A stretch of 64,000 bases of DNA from the NCBI GenBank assembly GCA_030248295.1, contig JASANH010001617.1, positions 248,001 to 312,000 on the forward strand. Reading direction: 5' to 3'. A program made the position numbers and the translations under genes. Below the pieces are notes generated by a model. The model made no database searches, was not told the DNA's origin, and saw only the letters and a list, made by a program, of their open reading frames with translations. The stretch comes from Mesodorylaimus sp. YZB2_4. Lineage: Eukaryota; Nematoda; Enoplea; Dorylaimida; Dorylaimidae. Of this stretch, positions 55,801 through 64,000 are shown one piece after another. The first letter of the stretch is position 1, and each line of letters opens with the position of its first letter.

Positions 55801-58456
55801 TTAGGTAATTCCCCATGCGGCGTCTGAACAGTTCCCAGATCAGTCAACGTCGCCGACTGCCGAGTGACGTGATCTTGCAACAATTGTACCGTAGCCATTT
55901 CATGCAAAGCTTGCGCGGCGAGTATTTGCTGATGCTGCAATAGAAAAGCTGACGTCGGAACGAACATGGTCGCCGCACGAAGAGAAGCCAACTGAGCCGC
56001 TTGTACTTGCTGAAACGACATCACTCATACATCTACGCTAGGATCGATATGGCACTTTTACCTGCGCTGCCACGTGGCGCATTACGTGCGCTTTCTTGAT
56101 GGCACTTTGAGCCACAGCCGCTGCAGCGTTTGTCACATCCGCTAAAGGGAACTCATTCGTGGACTACATCAAGTCTAAAATCAATAACGACATACTTTGG
56201 GTAACTCCAGAAAGTCCCGACATGCCGCCACTCGTCAGAGCCGCTGCTGCCGACCAAGCAGCAGCGCCTGGCGCACCTTGCGTCAAATTCGTCCCCGTCA
56301 ATACCACAGTGAGAGGATACTTGGAGTAAGAGACTGATACTAAAAAGTAGGGCCAAAAATACAAGTACGACGTGGCTCCCCATTTTCCGCTTACTCTCTT
56401 GTCCATCGATGGTCAACGAGGTCATAGTTGCCAACGAAGTCAGCAATTGAGTTGCCTCCGTGGCATTGGTCATTTGGACATACGCATAGCCTTTACTCGC
56501 ATCAGTGGATGGATTACGGGCCACGACGATTCTCACAATGTCAAGCGCCGTCAAGTTCTTCAGGTGCGATAAAACATCATCTTCGTCCGTGTCGACAGGC
56601 AGATTACGCAACAGCAACGCTAAAAATATCGATTCGTCCTTCGAAGAATCACACACGAACTAAAATTGCTTACTGTCGCAAGGCACCACGCCCATCTCCG
56701 AATACCCATCGCCGCTGAGGGTCTCGGATTCTTCTCTCGTCAGATTGCATTTGAAACATAAATCGCGTTTTCGAAAATTGTTGGTTCCGCACTAAAATTA
56801 ATTTGATTAGGCAGGCATCCCAAAACGATACTTTAAACGTTATATGTACAATACCTTTGCGCAAATCCAATCTCCGCCGCGTTGCGCCAAGATCGCAGCA
56901 AGTGCATTCGCTGGAGCTATATTGGCCGAATTATTAGTATGGGGTGCCTTGCTGTATTGAATATCGGCCCAATAACGATCGTCGATTTTTAATCGCCCCT
57001 GAAATAGGCATGGTATGATTATCAGACAATGTAATCTATGCTAATCAGATAAAAATAAGGGCCAAACTTTAGTTTTGAGACTTTTGATTTGTGGTACAGC
57101 TGCGTGCTGCAATTATACAGGAAATGTTTAGAAAAATGCACTATGCTGGGGAAAATGCCATAGCAAACCGTTTTATCATCAAACTCTGCTCCTGATAATT
57201 GGCAAAAGACGAATTGAAATCACCACCTGCGTAGTTTCCATCCAACGAGTGGCCTCTTCGACGTCGAGAAATTCGACGAAGCCGAAACCTCGGCCTTGAC
57301 CTATATACAATAACGAACGGAACCGGCTGAGATGCTGTTCTATTTGGATTCGGTTTTCGACTCACATAAACGCCCCCCAATACAAATACATACTAGCCCC
57401 CAAGTCATCGCTGCGACAGCCTTCCTGGCGCCATACTAAGTCTACTGCTTCACTATACCTGTGTCCCTTCGTTTCAAAATACGGATATCCTTGGGTTGGA
57501 ATCCTTGTTGAGTCAATAATGTCCACATCTAATAAAAACATAATCATGTCATGGATATACTCAGCTAAATGACCACTTCCGGTTACCATCGATTCGTCCC
57601 ACTCAGGTGGAAGGCCCTTAACGACCAAGGTCGAATTGGGCGGCGCCTCTTCTGATGACCGCCTATCGCGGTAATGATATCGACTGTCGCCATACTGAAA
57701 ATATAAATAGAAAAAATTCGACGAAATGATCAGCATGACGAATGAATACTTACATCGTCATCAGGCCTGGGCGAACGAGAATACCTGTAGTCGGCATTGT
57801 AGCGATCGCGAGACCTGCTGCGACTTCTACTACGACTCCCACTTGTGCTCCGAGATGGCCGACGGCGGTTTCGATTCGATCGACGATACGATGCTGACGG
57901 GGATCGACTGCGACTACGGCTCCTGCTTCGACTGCGCGATCGGCTACGACTGTAGCTTCTACTTCGTCCATCGCGATAGCCTCGACGGTCCCGTTTCGAA
58001 GATGAAGATGAAGAACGACTCTGACCGCCAATGTCCCGGCTGTGCCTGTAGTCCCTGAAATGACAACGCGGTTCGGGCTAAGTGAACCCCTCCGAAAAGT
58101 GAACCTAATTCTGAAAATGAGCCTAATAACTTCCTGATGTGGGCAAGATTTTCAAAAACGCATCGTCTCCGCACGGTCTCTCCGGACTCGTATCTGTGCT
58201 CTGGATGCTTGTTGGCGCTCAGAAAGGAGGTCAGAGACTCACGCCACTCATCGTCAATTGGACCGCATAAGCTGGCAAATCCACAAATTTACTGATAAAA
58301 TTCCTCCAGATAACAAATATCAGAAAACAACACGACTTACCTGTCGCCTCGATCGTGTTCATCGTAATGACGGCCATATCGATCGTCCTTGTCATTGCGA
58401 TGTCTGGACCCGAACGAATCCTTCGAACCAGGACGCTCACTCCAATCTTGCGCCAT
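52890..58456 (-). CDS. RBM10: RNA-binding protein 5/10 orthologue (splicing regulator)
   Basis: Nuclear regulator of alternative splicing and spliceosomal A-complex component; vertebrates have RBM5, 6 and 10, this is the single ancestral type. Seventeen exons on the minus strand: 58456-58341, 58054-57754, 57694-57587, 57528-57459, 57300-57227, 56998-56855, 56791-56674, 56619-56395, 56339-56196, 56141-56062, 56009-55796, 55741-55650, 55086-54613, 54549-54340, 54287-54115, 53594-53450, 53018-52890; 2817 nt, 938 aa. Domains: RS-rich 39-139; RRM1 about 158-235 (GFGFVEF); RanBP2 zinc finger about 266-290 (DWICAKCGTNNFRKRDLCFK); RRM2 about 311-386; OCRE about 533-590 (DPTTGYYFDATTGLHYD); KDMEKWAKQL; C2H2 finger (MACLLCRRQFPDKDVLNKHL); G-patch about 862-910 (NMGWQEGQGLGR); conserved tail SYKEHV. 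Intron 8 has tandem acceptors 6 nt apart. Confidence 0.96.
53755..53990. repeat. Diverged copy of the SINE-like body in an RBM intron
   Basis: Phrases such as TCCCTCTG, CGAGGGCATCCT and a CACCGG...CCAGGTGTGC end recur in the same order as in 38480-38710. Similarity is moderate by eye. It lies in the 520-bp intron 15 of the RBM5/10 gene. Confidence 0.4.
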
Positions 58457-58519
58457 TTCTTACTTACAGCACTTCAAAAATTCGTGTCAACTTAATTTAG
58501 AAATCAAAAACTCGAGTCG

Positions 58520-58525
58520 TTTATT
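58520..58525 (-). terminator. Poly(A) signal AATAAA between membrane-protein gene and RBM5/10
   Basis: Minus-strand hexamer 213 nt past the stop at 58738 and 64 nt before the RBM start at 58456. Confidence 0.5.
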
Positions 58526-58737
58526 ACGTAAAGGAAAATTATCTGAGCAAGGAAAGAAAAGCAAAGATACGAAGGAAACGAAAGACGAAAAGGCACCGTA
58601 AAGACGAGTTAGCGCACATTCCGCACAAAACAAAATTTTCTTACCCTAAAGCGCGCAGTTTTTAAAAGTTAGTTTTGACATCCGTCTGGAAAAAAGAATA
58701 CACTATTATCAGTCTTTGATCTCAAATCTTCTTCAGC

Positions 58738-59484
58738 TTAGGATGAGTTTTCGTCGCACGAAAATTCTTCCAAATCCTCCGAGTCGTACACAGTTGTCGA
58801 TTGAGGCTCATCCGTTATTGGATCGTCTTTTTGATCACTAATTTCTCCTTCCTTCGACATAGTGCTCGATCGACTACGTCCCGATCGATCATTATCTTCA
58901 TTATTTTCTTCCTTTTCGTCTAAAGTCGCCTTCAATTTTTGTTTCAATTGCGTCCAGGCCCTCGATTCTGCCGATTTCACCGCCCAAACCACAAAATATA
59001 AGACAAGTCGCACTTGAACATAGTTTCCAAAAATAATCAGCTGGAACCAATAGATTGCCGATTCGATCAAAGTAATGGTCGACCATAGAAGAACTTGAAG
59101 TGAGACGGTAAGACGAAAAGTGCGAACAACGTTGATCAATTCGGCAGTTTCTTTTTGGCAAAGCCCGCAAAGGACATCGATGAAGAACATGCTCGATTGC
59201 ATTCCCACTATGATCACATAGGTGGCCCAAAACGTAGACGCGTATAAACGTTTCCGATTTCCCCCGCCCATTTCGACTCGAATCGATTCGTTAGATTGAT
59301 TAGATCCATTATAATTCGACCATAAACGGCTGATTTCCATGTAATACAATACGACGATGGCCAAACTGGCCAACGCACTCGTCGATGTCAGCACGATCGG
59401 AGAGAATATCGGTGAGTTGTACATTTTCGTGGGAAGCAAGAACCGACTGATCGTGAATAAGGCGAAATATTGCACAACGCCCAT
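58738..59484 (-). CDS. Unrecognised multi-pass membrane protein, single exon (248 aa)
   Basis: An intronless frame with ATG at 59484. About five hydrophobic segments: 1-18, 27-51 (LTSTSALASLAIVVLYYMEI), 82-108 (FWATYVIIVGMQSSMFFIDV), 124-152 (LQVLLWSTITLIESAIYWFQ) and 155-171. A long charged C-tail is rich in Glu/Asp/Ser (KEENNEDNDRSGR, SEDLEEFSCDENSS), probably cytosolic. I do not recognise the family. It lies 281 nt upstream of RBM5/10 on the same strand with an AATAAA between, so the two may be co-transcribed, but no clear acceptor precedes the RBM ATG. Its other side faces PTP copy 2 across only 225 bp. Composition and length argue for a real gene. Confidence 0.75.
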   Translation of the reverse strand: MGVVQYFALFTISRFLLPTKMYNSPIFSPIVLTSTSALASLAIVVLYYMEISRLWSNYNGSNQSNESIRVEMGGGNRKRLYASTFWATYVIIVGMQSSMFFIDVLCGLCQKETAELINVVRTFRLTVSLQVLLWSTITLIESAIYWFQLIIFGNYVQVRLVLYFVVWAVKSAESRAWTQLKQKLKATLDEKEENNEDNDRSGRSRSSTMSKEGEISDQKDDPITDEPQSTTVYDSEDLEEFSCDENSS

Positions 59485-59587
59485 AAATTGTGATAATGCT
59501 GCCCTGCTAGGCTAATGGTAGTGTAAAGTCGGTGAAGCAACGAGCACTGTAAAGTAAACTGACCGCCGCAGCAGCGGACAGGCATGG

Positions 59588-59709
59588 CCTATTTTACAAT
59601 ATTTACGACTACGCGCCTTCATTGTTCTCGTTGTCTCCGCGCTGAACAGTCGGTTCCTTGCATAGCTGTGCACTCGAGTGTTGGTGGCCGGTCGCTTGCG
59701 CAAAGACCA
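59588..59709 (+). promoter_or_regulatory. Upstream block shared by both PTP copies (copy 2)
   Basis: Starts CCTATTTTACAATATTT and runs to the ATG; counterpart of 20342-20223 (-). It fills most of the 225 bp between the divergent membrane-protein gene and PTP copy 2. Confidence 0.6.
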
Positions 59710-60798
59710 ATGGACGAGTCGACGATCAGGGACGGCACGACGGTTCAGGCGTTGATCAACAAGATCGCGGCCACGGACGAAGCCCGCTTGATGGTCGAGC
59801 TACTCAACGAGTTCAACGCCATCGTCGCCAAGACGCCCGGATTCGACAACTTCCGCATGAACATGGAGAAGAATCGATACAACGGCAACATCTTCCTCTA
59901 CGATCACACCCGAGTCGTACTGCGCAACTATCCCGGTGGAGACTACATCCACGCCAGGTTAGTGTCTGTCCTTGCAGCTTTGGTCGGCTCGAGGGGAAAC
60001 TAAGGGACTTGGTTTTCAGCTACGTGGCCACGAACCAACAGACTCGACGGTTCGTTCTGACGCAAGCCCCGCTGCCTGAAACGATCAACGACTTCTGGCA
60101 TATGGTCGCGCAGGAAGAGGCGCAGGTGATCGTGGCCATCTGTCAGTTCGACGAGAGCAGTTCCCCGGCCAAGACCGAAGATCCGTTCCCGATCTACTGG
60201 CCCCGAGCGGCAGGTCAAGTCGAGACCTACGGCGCGGTCGAAGTGAAGCGCACTGGTGGCAGCGAGCAGCCGGGCATCACCACCACGAAGCTCAAGTGGA
60301 AGCAGGACCAAGGCCCCGAACGGTCTCTGACGCACCTGCATCTACACGCCGAGGGATGGGAACCGAAGGGACTGCCGACGGCCAAGCTGCTGCGACTGAT
60401 GGACGCCGTGTGGGATGCCGAATCGGAAATGATGAAAGCCAATGGTCACCTCAGCCATCCGCCTCCCATGATCGTCCACTGCGGCAGTGGCACCACACGC
60501 TCCGGTCAGTTCACGGCCCTCGCCATCGCCATCGAAGCCATCAAACGCGGCTGGCAGTGGTCGGTCAAGGAGATCATCATCTCCCTGCAAAATCAACGAT
60601 TCGGTAGGGCCGCTTCCGTTTCGGGTTAACTTTTTTGCCGAATTGTTGTCGTTTCCAGGAGTGCTTCGGGAACCGTGTCAAGCGATGGCTCTCGTCTACT
60701 CGATCGTGTCGTATGCCAAGTCGTCCGGGAATCTTGAGAGCTCGCCGGAAAATCTGCCCAAAGTGCTGTCGCTGATCCGCAAAGAGTTGGGCGGTTGA
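59710..60798 (+). CDS. Protein tyrosine phosphatase-like protein, copy 2
   Basis: Same architecture as copy 1: exons 59710-59957, 60020-60603, 60659-60798, each exactly as long as its counterpart (248, 584, 140 nt); 323 aa. Eight residues differ from copy 1 by my count (about 97.5% identity), including Leu94Phe, Phe131Ser, Leu145Arg and Lys219Glu; residues 1-83 are identical. The P-loop HCGSGTTRSG, the phosphotyrosine loop KNRY and the GWEPKGLP loop without the WPD aspartate are all shared. Intron 1 is 62 bp in both and about 95% identical, intron 2 (55 bp) is far more diverged. No lesion, so both copies may be functional. Orientation is opposite to copy 1, 39 kb away. Confidence 0.9.
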
Positions 60799-62218
60799 AC
60801 GAAGCCAAGGACGAAGGGTGGTGCGATGATTATGGTGTGTTCTGTGCGTGCTCGTGATCCGATGGTGGATATTTTGTGCTCGAGTTTGTAAAAAGTAGCC
60901 AGCTCGTGTCTTCGTGCTTGAGGAAGCAGACAGGTTCTGAATGCTGTCTACACGTGGCCACGCGCACTGGAGACTTGCACTGATCGTGAGTGTACTACAG
61001 TATAATGTAAGAGTGGACGATCCATTCGAAACCGCATGTCCTGTAAGTATCCGAGCCTCAGTCAAGGAACCAGTCTTGGCTAATCTCTCAAAAAATCAGC
61101 CGTGCGAGATGAAGAGGGCCATGAATATTAGAAAGATAAATAGTTCATCCCGCTCGAGAACAAGTGCATTACGCAAATGGCATTCGAGAGGAATGTAGTA
61201 CAGACTGACAAGTAGGCATAATCTAGCCCCAGATTTTAGTGTTGACAAGCCACAGAAACTGCTGAACGGAAGAATAGGGCGTACTTCGATTGAAGGTGCT
61301 AGAAGTCAAGCGGGTTTTTGAGTTCGCCCAGCTGATCGCGGGGTGATCAGTTTGAATAGCACAGCAGCAAATCCTCTCAGTCACGCCTGCTTCTTCACTG
61401 TCCAAGACAGTAAATCTGGAATGACTTTAGCATGCCGTAAGGACAACTGGCTCATTCTCTGAAAGATGTGCTTCTGCTGCAGTCTGTGAAAGGACAGGGC
61501 TGTACTGAATGGCTTAGGTAGGTCTCCTGTAGTGTTGCAAATGACGTCGGTTTTTCAATTTGACTTTGACATGGGGTTAAAAATTTTTTTGACTTCGGCT
61601 TCGACTTTGACGGGGCAAAAATGCTTAATTTTGACAGTAAAATTGACTCAAAATTGACCTTTCGCAAAAATTTCAAAAAACCTCTGTGGACACGTCCCTT
61701 GTCCCACCAGGTAACTAGCTCTCATACCGCTCCTCTTTTCCACAGCCATCGCCCAAGTCCGGGGCGGAGGTTGGCTACGGCCGAGCCTGTCTGGGTGGGC
61801 AGGACGACTTCACAATCATGATTCAGTCTTCCTTTCGGACAAACATTGGGCTGACGCGCTGGAGTAAACTGTTTTTTGAAGCACTGAAACTTTAACTGGC
61901 AAAATAAGATCCTGTACACATGGTTTATTCGGTAATGCCAAACGGTGATCTGAATCGTAGATACTGCTAAATATTTTTTCCAGGTAGGTATGCATGAGCA
62001 TAACCACGCGTCCAAGGAGGTATACAGCAGGAGCGATCATTATCTCTGTTTTGTGCCATGCTGCGAGGTACTTTTTTGTGGAATATGATGGTTGATTGAC
62101 TTAACTAATTGTGGATAAAATTTTTAGAGGATGGCGACTTGGCATAGGTCCCGACATTGAGGCATTGGGATGATGCATATCATGATTTCTCCGTCCATGA
62201 TCCATGATGTCATATCAG
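60799..62218. other. Non-coding stretch after PTP copy 2
   Basis: The first approximately 70 bp resemble the 3' flank of PTP copy 1. The rest has no recognised gene or repeat; a TTTGACTT-rich patch lies near 61560-61660. Confidence 0.4.
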
Positions 62219-62495
62219 CAGCCTGCTTAGACCAGCCAGCCAGACGCCTAATGCTAAAGGCCGATTTTCGTCGGCTAATAACTCGAGAACGGTTCGACGA
62301 AAATTTTTTATGTTTTGCACTCAGCAGCATCGGCGAATCTACAATCACGCCAATTTTTATCAAAATCCGTCCGGCCGTTGTCGAGTTCCAGAATACGCGA
62401 TTTCTTTTTTAGGGGAGAGAAGACGACGAGGAGGAGGAGGAGGATAATAAAGATCAGGCTAGCGCAACAACCAGAGGGCGTTCAATTTCACGTAT
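62219..62495 (+). repeat. Dispersed repeat, second copy, with broken frame
   Basis: Related to 27295-27570 (-). In the shared frame it reads DQPARRLMLK, RLITRERFDENF and PIFIKIRPAVVEFQ, then a TAG (62410-62412) where the other copy has CAG, then an acidic run and ATTRGR as in the other copy. The DNA is also internally palindromic: AACTCGAGAACGGTTCGACG near 62280 faces a diverged inverted match near 62360-62384. Confidence 0.6.
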
Positions 62496-62754
62496 ATAAT
62501 GATTAAAAATTGGCCTAGCCGTAAGGAAAAGCTTTCAAAAATCTGGATGCTTCCATGCGAATAGGCAAAAAAACAGAAAAATGCAAAAATCCCGATCCCG
62601 CTTGGGATTGCCCCGATCCTGATCTACTCCTAATGACGACATTTTACTGTGCAGATCACCAGAGTGGAGAAATGGCACAAATGAAATATTGTGAGGCTGC
62701 AGCGCTGTGAGGCTGTGAAGGCAGCAGGCGCCGGAAACCACAGTAGTTCCTTAC

Positions 62755-63431
62755 CAGATGAGCATTCAGAGAGGCGAAGCGAAAACCTCGGAAGCCAACT
62801 TGTTTTCTGGGTGGGAGCAGATGGCCGTGCCTGGCGACATATTGCCGTGCCAAACCGTAGTCGAGAAGGAAGACTGCCCGCTTTGCGTGTCCGAGTCCGA
62901 TGGCGTGGTTGGGAGGTTTGATATCGCGATGAAGGAGCCCGATTCAGTGCAGATCTTCGATCGAGCGAACACACTGAATGCCCAAACGAGCCAAACGGCT
63001 CTCGCTCGATCGGTTATTCGGGCAGGATATTCGAGGGTCGCTCAGATTCCGTCCGCACAGTTGCATGATGATGTATCGAAACGATGGCGTCCCCCCACTG
63101 TCGATGTAGTTGCACACGTGGGAAAGGAGAATTCCGGAAGGTTTGCAGTACAGACACCTAAATGAGTCACTAATTAAAACGGTGACCCTCCCTTCGAAAA
63201 AACTCTCACCTCCATTTTGATCACGGACTCCTCTTCCGATGTCGACTCGACTTTCATAGAGCACTCTTCCCCCCCCCCCCCCGCACTCACATTCGCCACT
63301 TGGTGCACGGCGCCGAACGAGCCCTCGCCCAGTTTCTTCACGATCTTATTATGGCGAAACAGCTGCCTCCCACCAACTTGACCAGGTTGTCGGACATTCG
63401 AACGGCCACAGCGGACGACCACGTGCGGCAC
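62755..63431 (-). pseudogene. TTBK-like kinase pseudogene D
   Basis: N-lobe: IVKKLGEGSFGAVHQV, a glycine run encoded by 14 G, then ECSMKVES (VAIK-type lysine), VIKMEV, donor, acceptor ACTCATTTAG, SVLQTFRNSPFPRV. A frame slip in a six-C run (63091-63096) leads to SFRYIIMQLCGRNLSDPR, then CVRSIEDLH and a TGA at 62946-62944 where relatives have Ser before the HRD motif. Past the stop: LLHRDIKPPNHAIG, LLDYGLARQY, GFRGFRFASLNAHL and a donor at 62754, after which the rest of the C-lobe is missing. Frameshift, stop and truncation make it a pseudogene. A different paralogue from the intact kinase. Confidence 0.85.
63269..63282. repeat. Poly-C tract (14 bp) inside kinase pseudogene D
   Basis: Fourteen C on the plus strand, read as glycine codons on the minus strand between kinase strands beta-2 and beta-3. 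Prone to slippage. Confidence 0.9.
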
Positions 63432-63644
63432 TCACGACGAACACTGAATACAAGGTGGACTGCGTGTCACAGTCACTGCACACCGTGGGAGCGCATTTCC
63501 TTCTTCCTGACCTACCTTACATGGTTTGGGGTCACTGACTTCTGTTTCACCTTATTGGCTGGTGTTAAGGCGGAAATGTCCTCGACTGTTAGTCTTTCAG
63601 TAAGCAGCAAGTGCATCACACAATGGAATACAAAATGCCATCAT

Positions 63645-63962
63645 TTACAAAATTTCACTTTTCGTCTTTCCGTCGCGTTCGCGGTACGATTCCCAGCCGA
63701 CGATCATCTCGGCGATCAAGGTGGGGTAGTCGGTGGCCAACTTCTTCCACTCCTCCAAGTCGCGCGGAAGGCGCTCCGTCTCGAACAGGTATCGGAAGCA
63801 CACGGACTTGGCGGCAGGCATGATGTGTTCTTCGGCCTCGATCAGCATAGCGATAGCATTTTTGACCGAGTCCAATCGACTTTCGGCCATTTGGTGTTCG
63901 CACGCGTCAGCCACCGGATCGACGTCGAAATCGCACGCCATCACGTAGACGTGGTCGACCAG
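63645..63962 (-). CDS. BTB/POZ-domain protein, C-terminal part (runs off right edge)
   Basis: The final exon reads LVDHVYVMACDFDVDPVADA, then CEHQMAESRLDSVKNAIAML, AEEHIMPAAKSVCFRYLFE, and ends WKKLATDYPTLIAEMIVGWE to a stop at 63645. The pattern of a BTB C-terminus followed by the helical stretch of SPOP/MATH-BTB-like proteins (Ad-x-y-x-v-x-x-L-x-x-C, then W-x-x-L-x-x-x-P-x-L-x-x-E) is recognisable. A likely acceptor TTCATTGCAG lies at 63963-63972, with earlier exons at or beyond the edge. Such proteins often serve as CUL3 adaptors; the family is greatly expanded in nematodes. Whether the gene is intact cannot be judged. Confidence 0.6.
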   Translation of the reverse strand: MVDHVYVMACDFDVDPVADACEHQMAESRLDSVKNAIAMLIEAEEHIMPAAKSVCFRYLFETERLPRDLEEWKKLATDYPTLIAEMIVGWESYRERDGKTKSEIL

Positions 63963-64000
63963 CTGCAATGAACCCGTGCACATACTGTGTGCAGGACAGA

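Noticed and set aside
59658-60629. Long alternative-frame reading across PTP copy 2
   Set aside because: It strings a shadow frame of exon 1 together with the true exon 2 through intron 1; the three-exon model reproduces copy 1 exactly.
62944-62946. TGA in kinase pseudogene D as a selenocysteine codon
   Set aside because: Relatives have Ser at this place, no Cys; the gene also has a frameshift and lacks its C-lobe, so a plain nonsense mutation is more likely.

Overview
The window is eukaryotic nuclear DNA from an invertebrate and fits a nematode best. Most introns are 50-80 bp with TTTTCAG or TTTTAG acceptors. At least seven genes have a lone 3' splice site a short way (8-45 nt) upstream of the start codon, the mark of spliced-leader trans-splicing. 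Four consecutive minus-strand genes show the nematode operon arrangement: AATAAA, about 100 nt, trans-splice acceptor, next ATG. Expanded protein tyrosine phosphatases (PTPs) and TTBK/CK1-type kinases with many dead copies also fit nematodes. The species cannot be named from this sequence. Gene models were built by hand from splice sites, homology and frame; for every complete model below, the exon lengths sum to a multiple of three.

Left part (1-18411): 3' end of a WBP11-like splicing factor gene (+), a complete liprin-alpha (SYD-2) gene (+, 18 exons, one 4.7-kb intron), ornithine aminotransferase (-), and nucleosome assembly protein 1 (+), which diverges from OAT across about 620 bp.

Accessory region (about 18400-30300): gene-poor and rearranged. 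It holds one intact PTP gene (-), one intact TTBK/CK1-type kinase gene (-), three broken pieces of the same kinase family on both strands, a broken Fer/Fps-type tyrosine kinase piece, a 780-bp element with 98-bp terminal inverted repeats (TIRs), two neighbouring near-perfect palindromes sharing one core, and a dispersed repeat with a possible coding frame.

Operon-like block (30261-43361, all minus): an unrecognised 424-aa protein, a ClC-7-type Cl-/H+ exchanger, an ACC-synthase-like aminotransferase (ACCS) and EMC10. The ClC-7 introns carry a tRNA-derived SINE-like element and a 524-bp hAT-type MITE with an intact 8-bp target duplication.

Right part (43362-64000): a 4.4-kb stretch without convincing genes, an ETS transcription factor of the ESE type (+, 5' end unresolved), RBM5/10 (-, 17 exons), an unrecognised multi-pass membrane protein (-), a second PTP gene (+) that is an inverted near-copy of the first 39 kb away, a dead kinase gene (-) and the C-terminal part of a BTB protein (-) running off the edge.

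The housekeeping genes are ordinary single-copy animal genes (splicing, active zone, chromatin, lysosome, ER membrane insertion). The points of most interest are the operon with its regular spacing, the inverted PTP pair with a conversion-like identity pattern and a missing catalytic aspartate, the kinase graveyard, and the palindrome pair.
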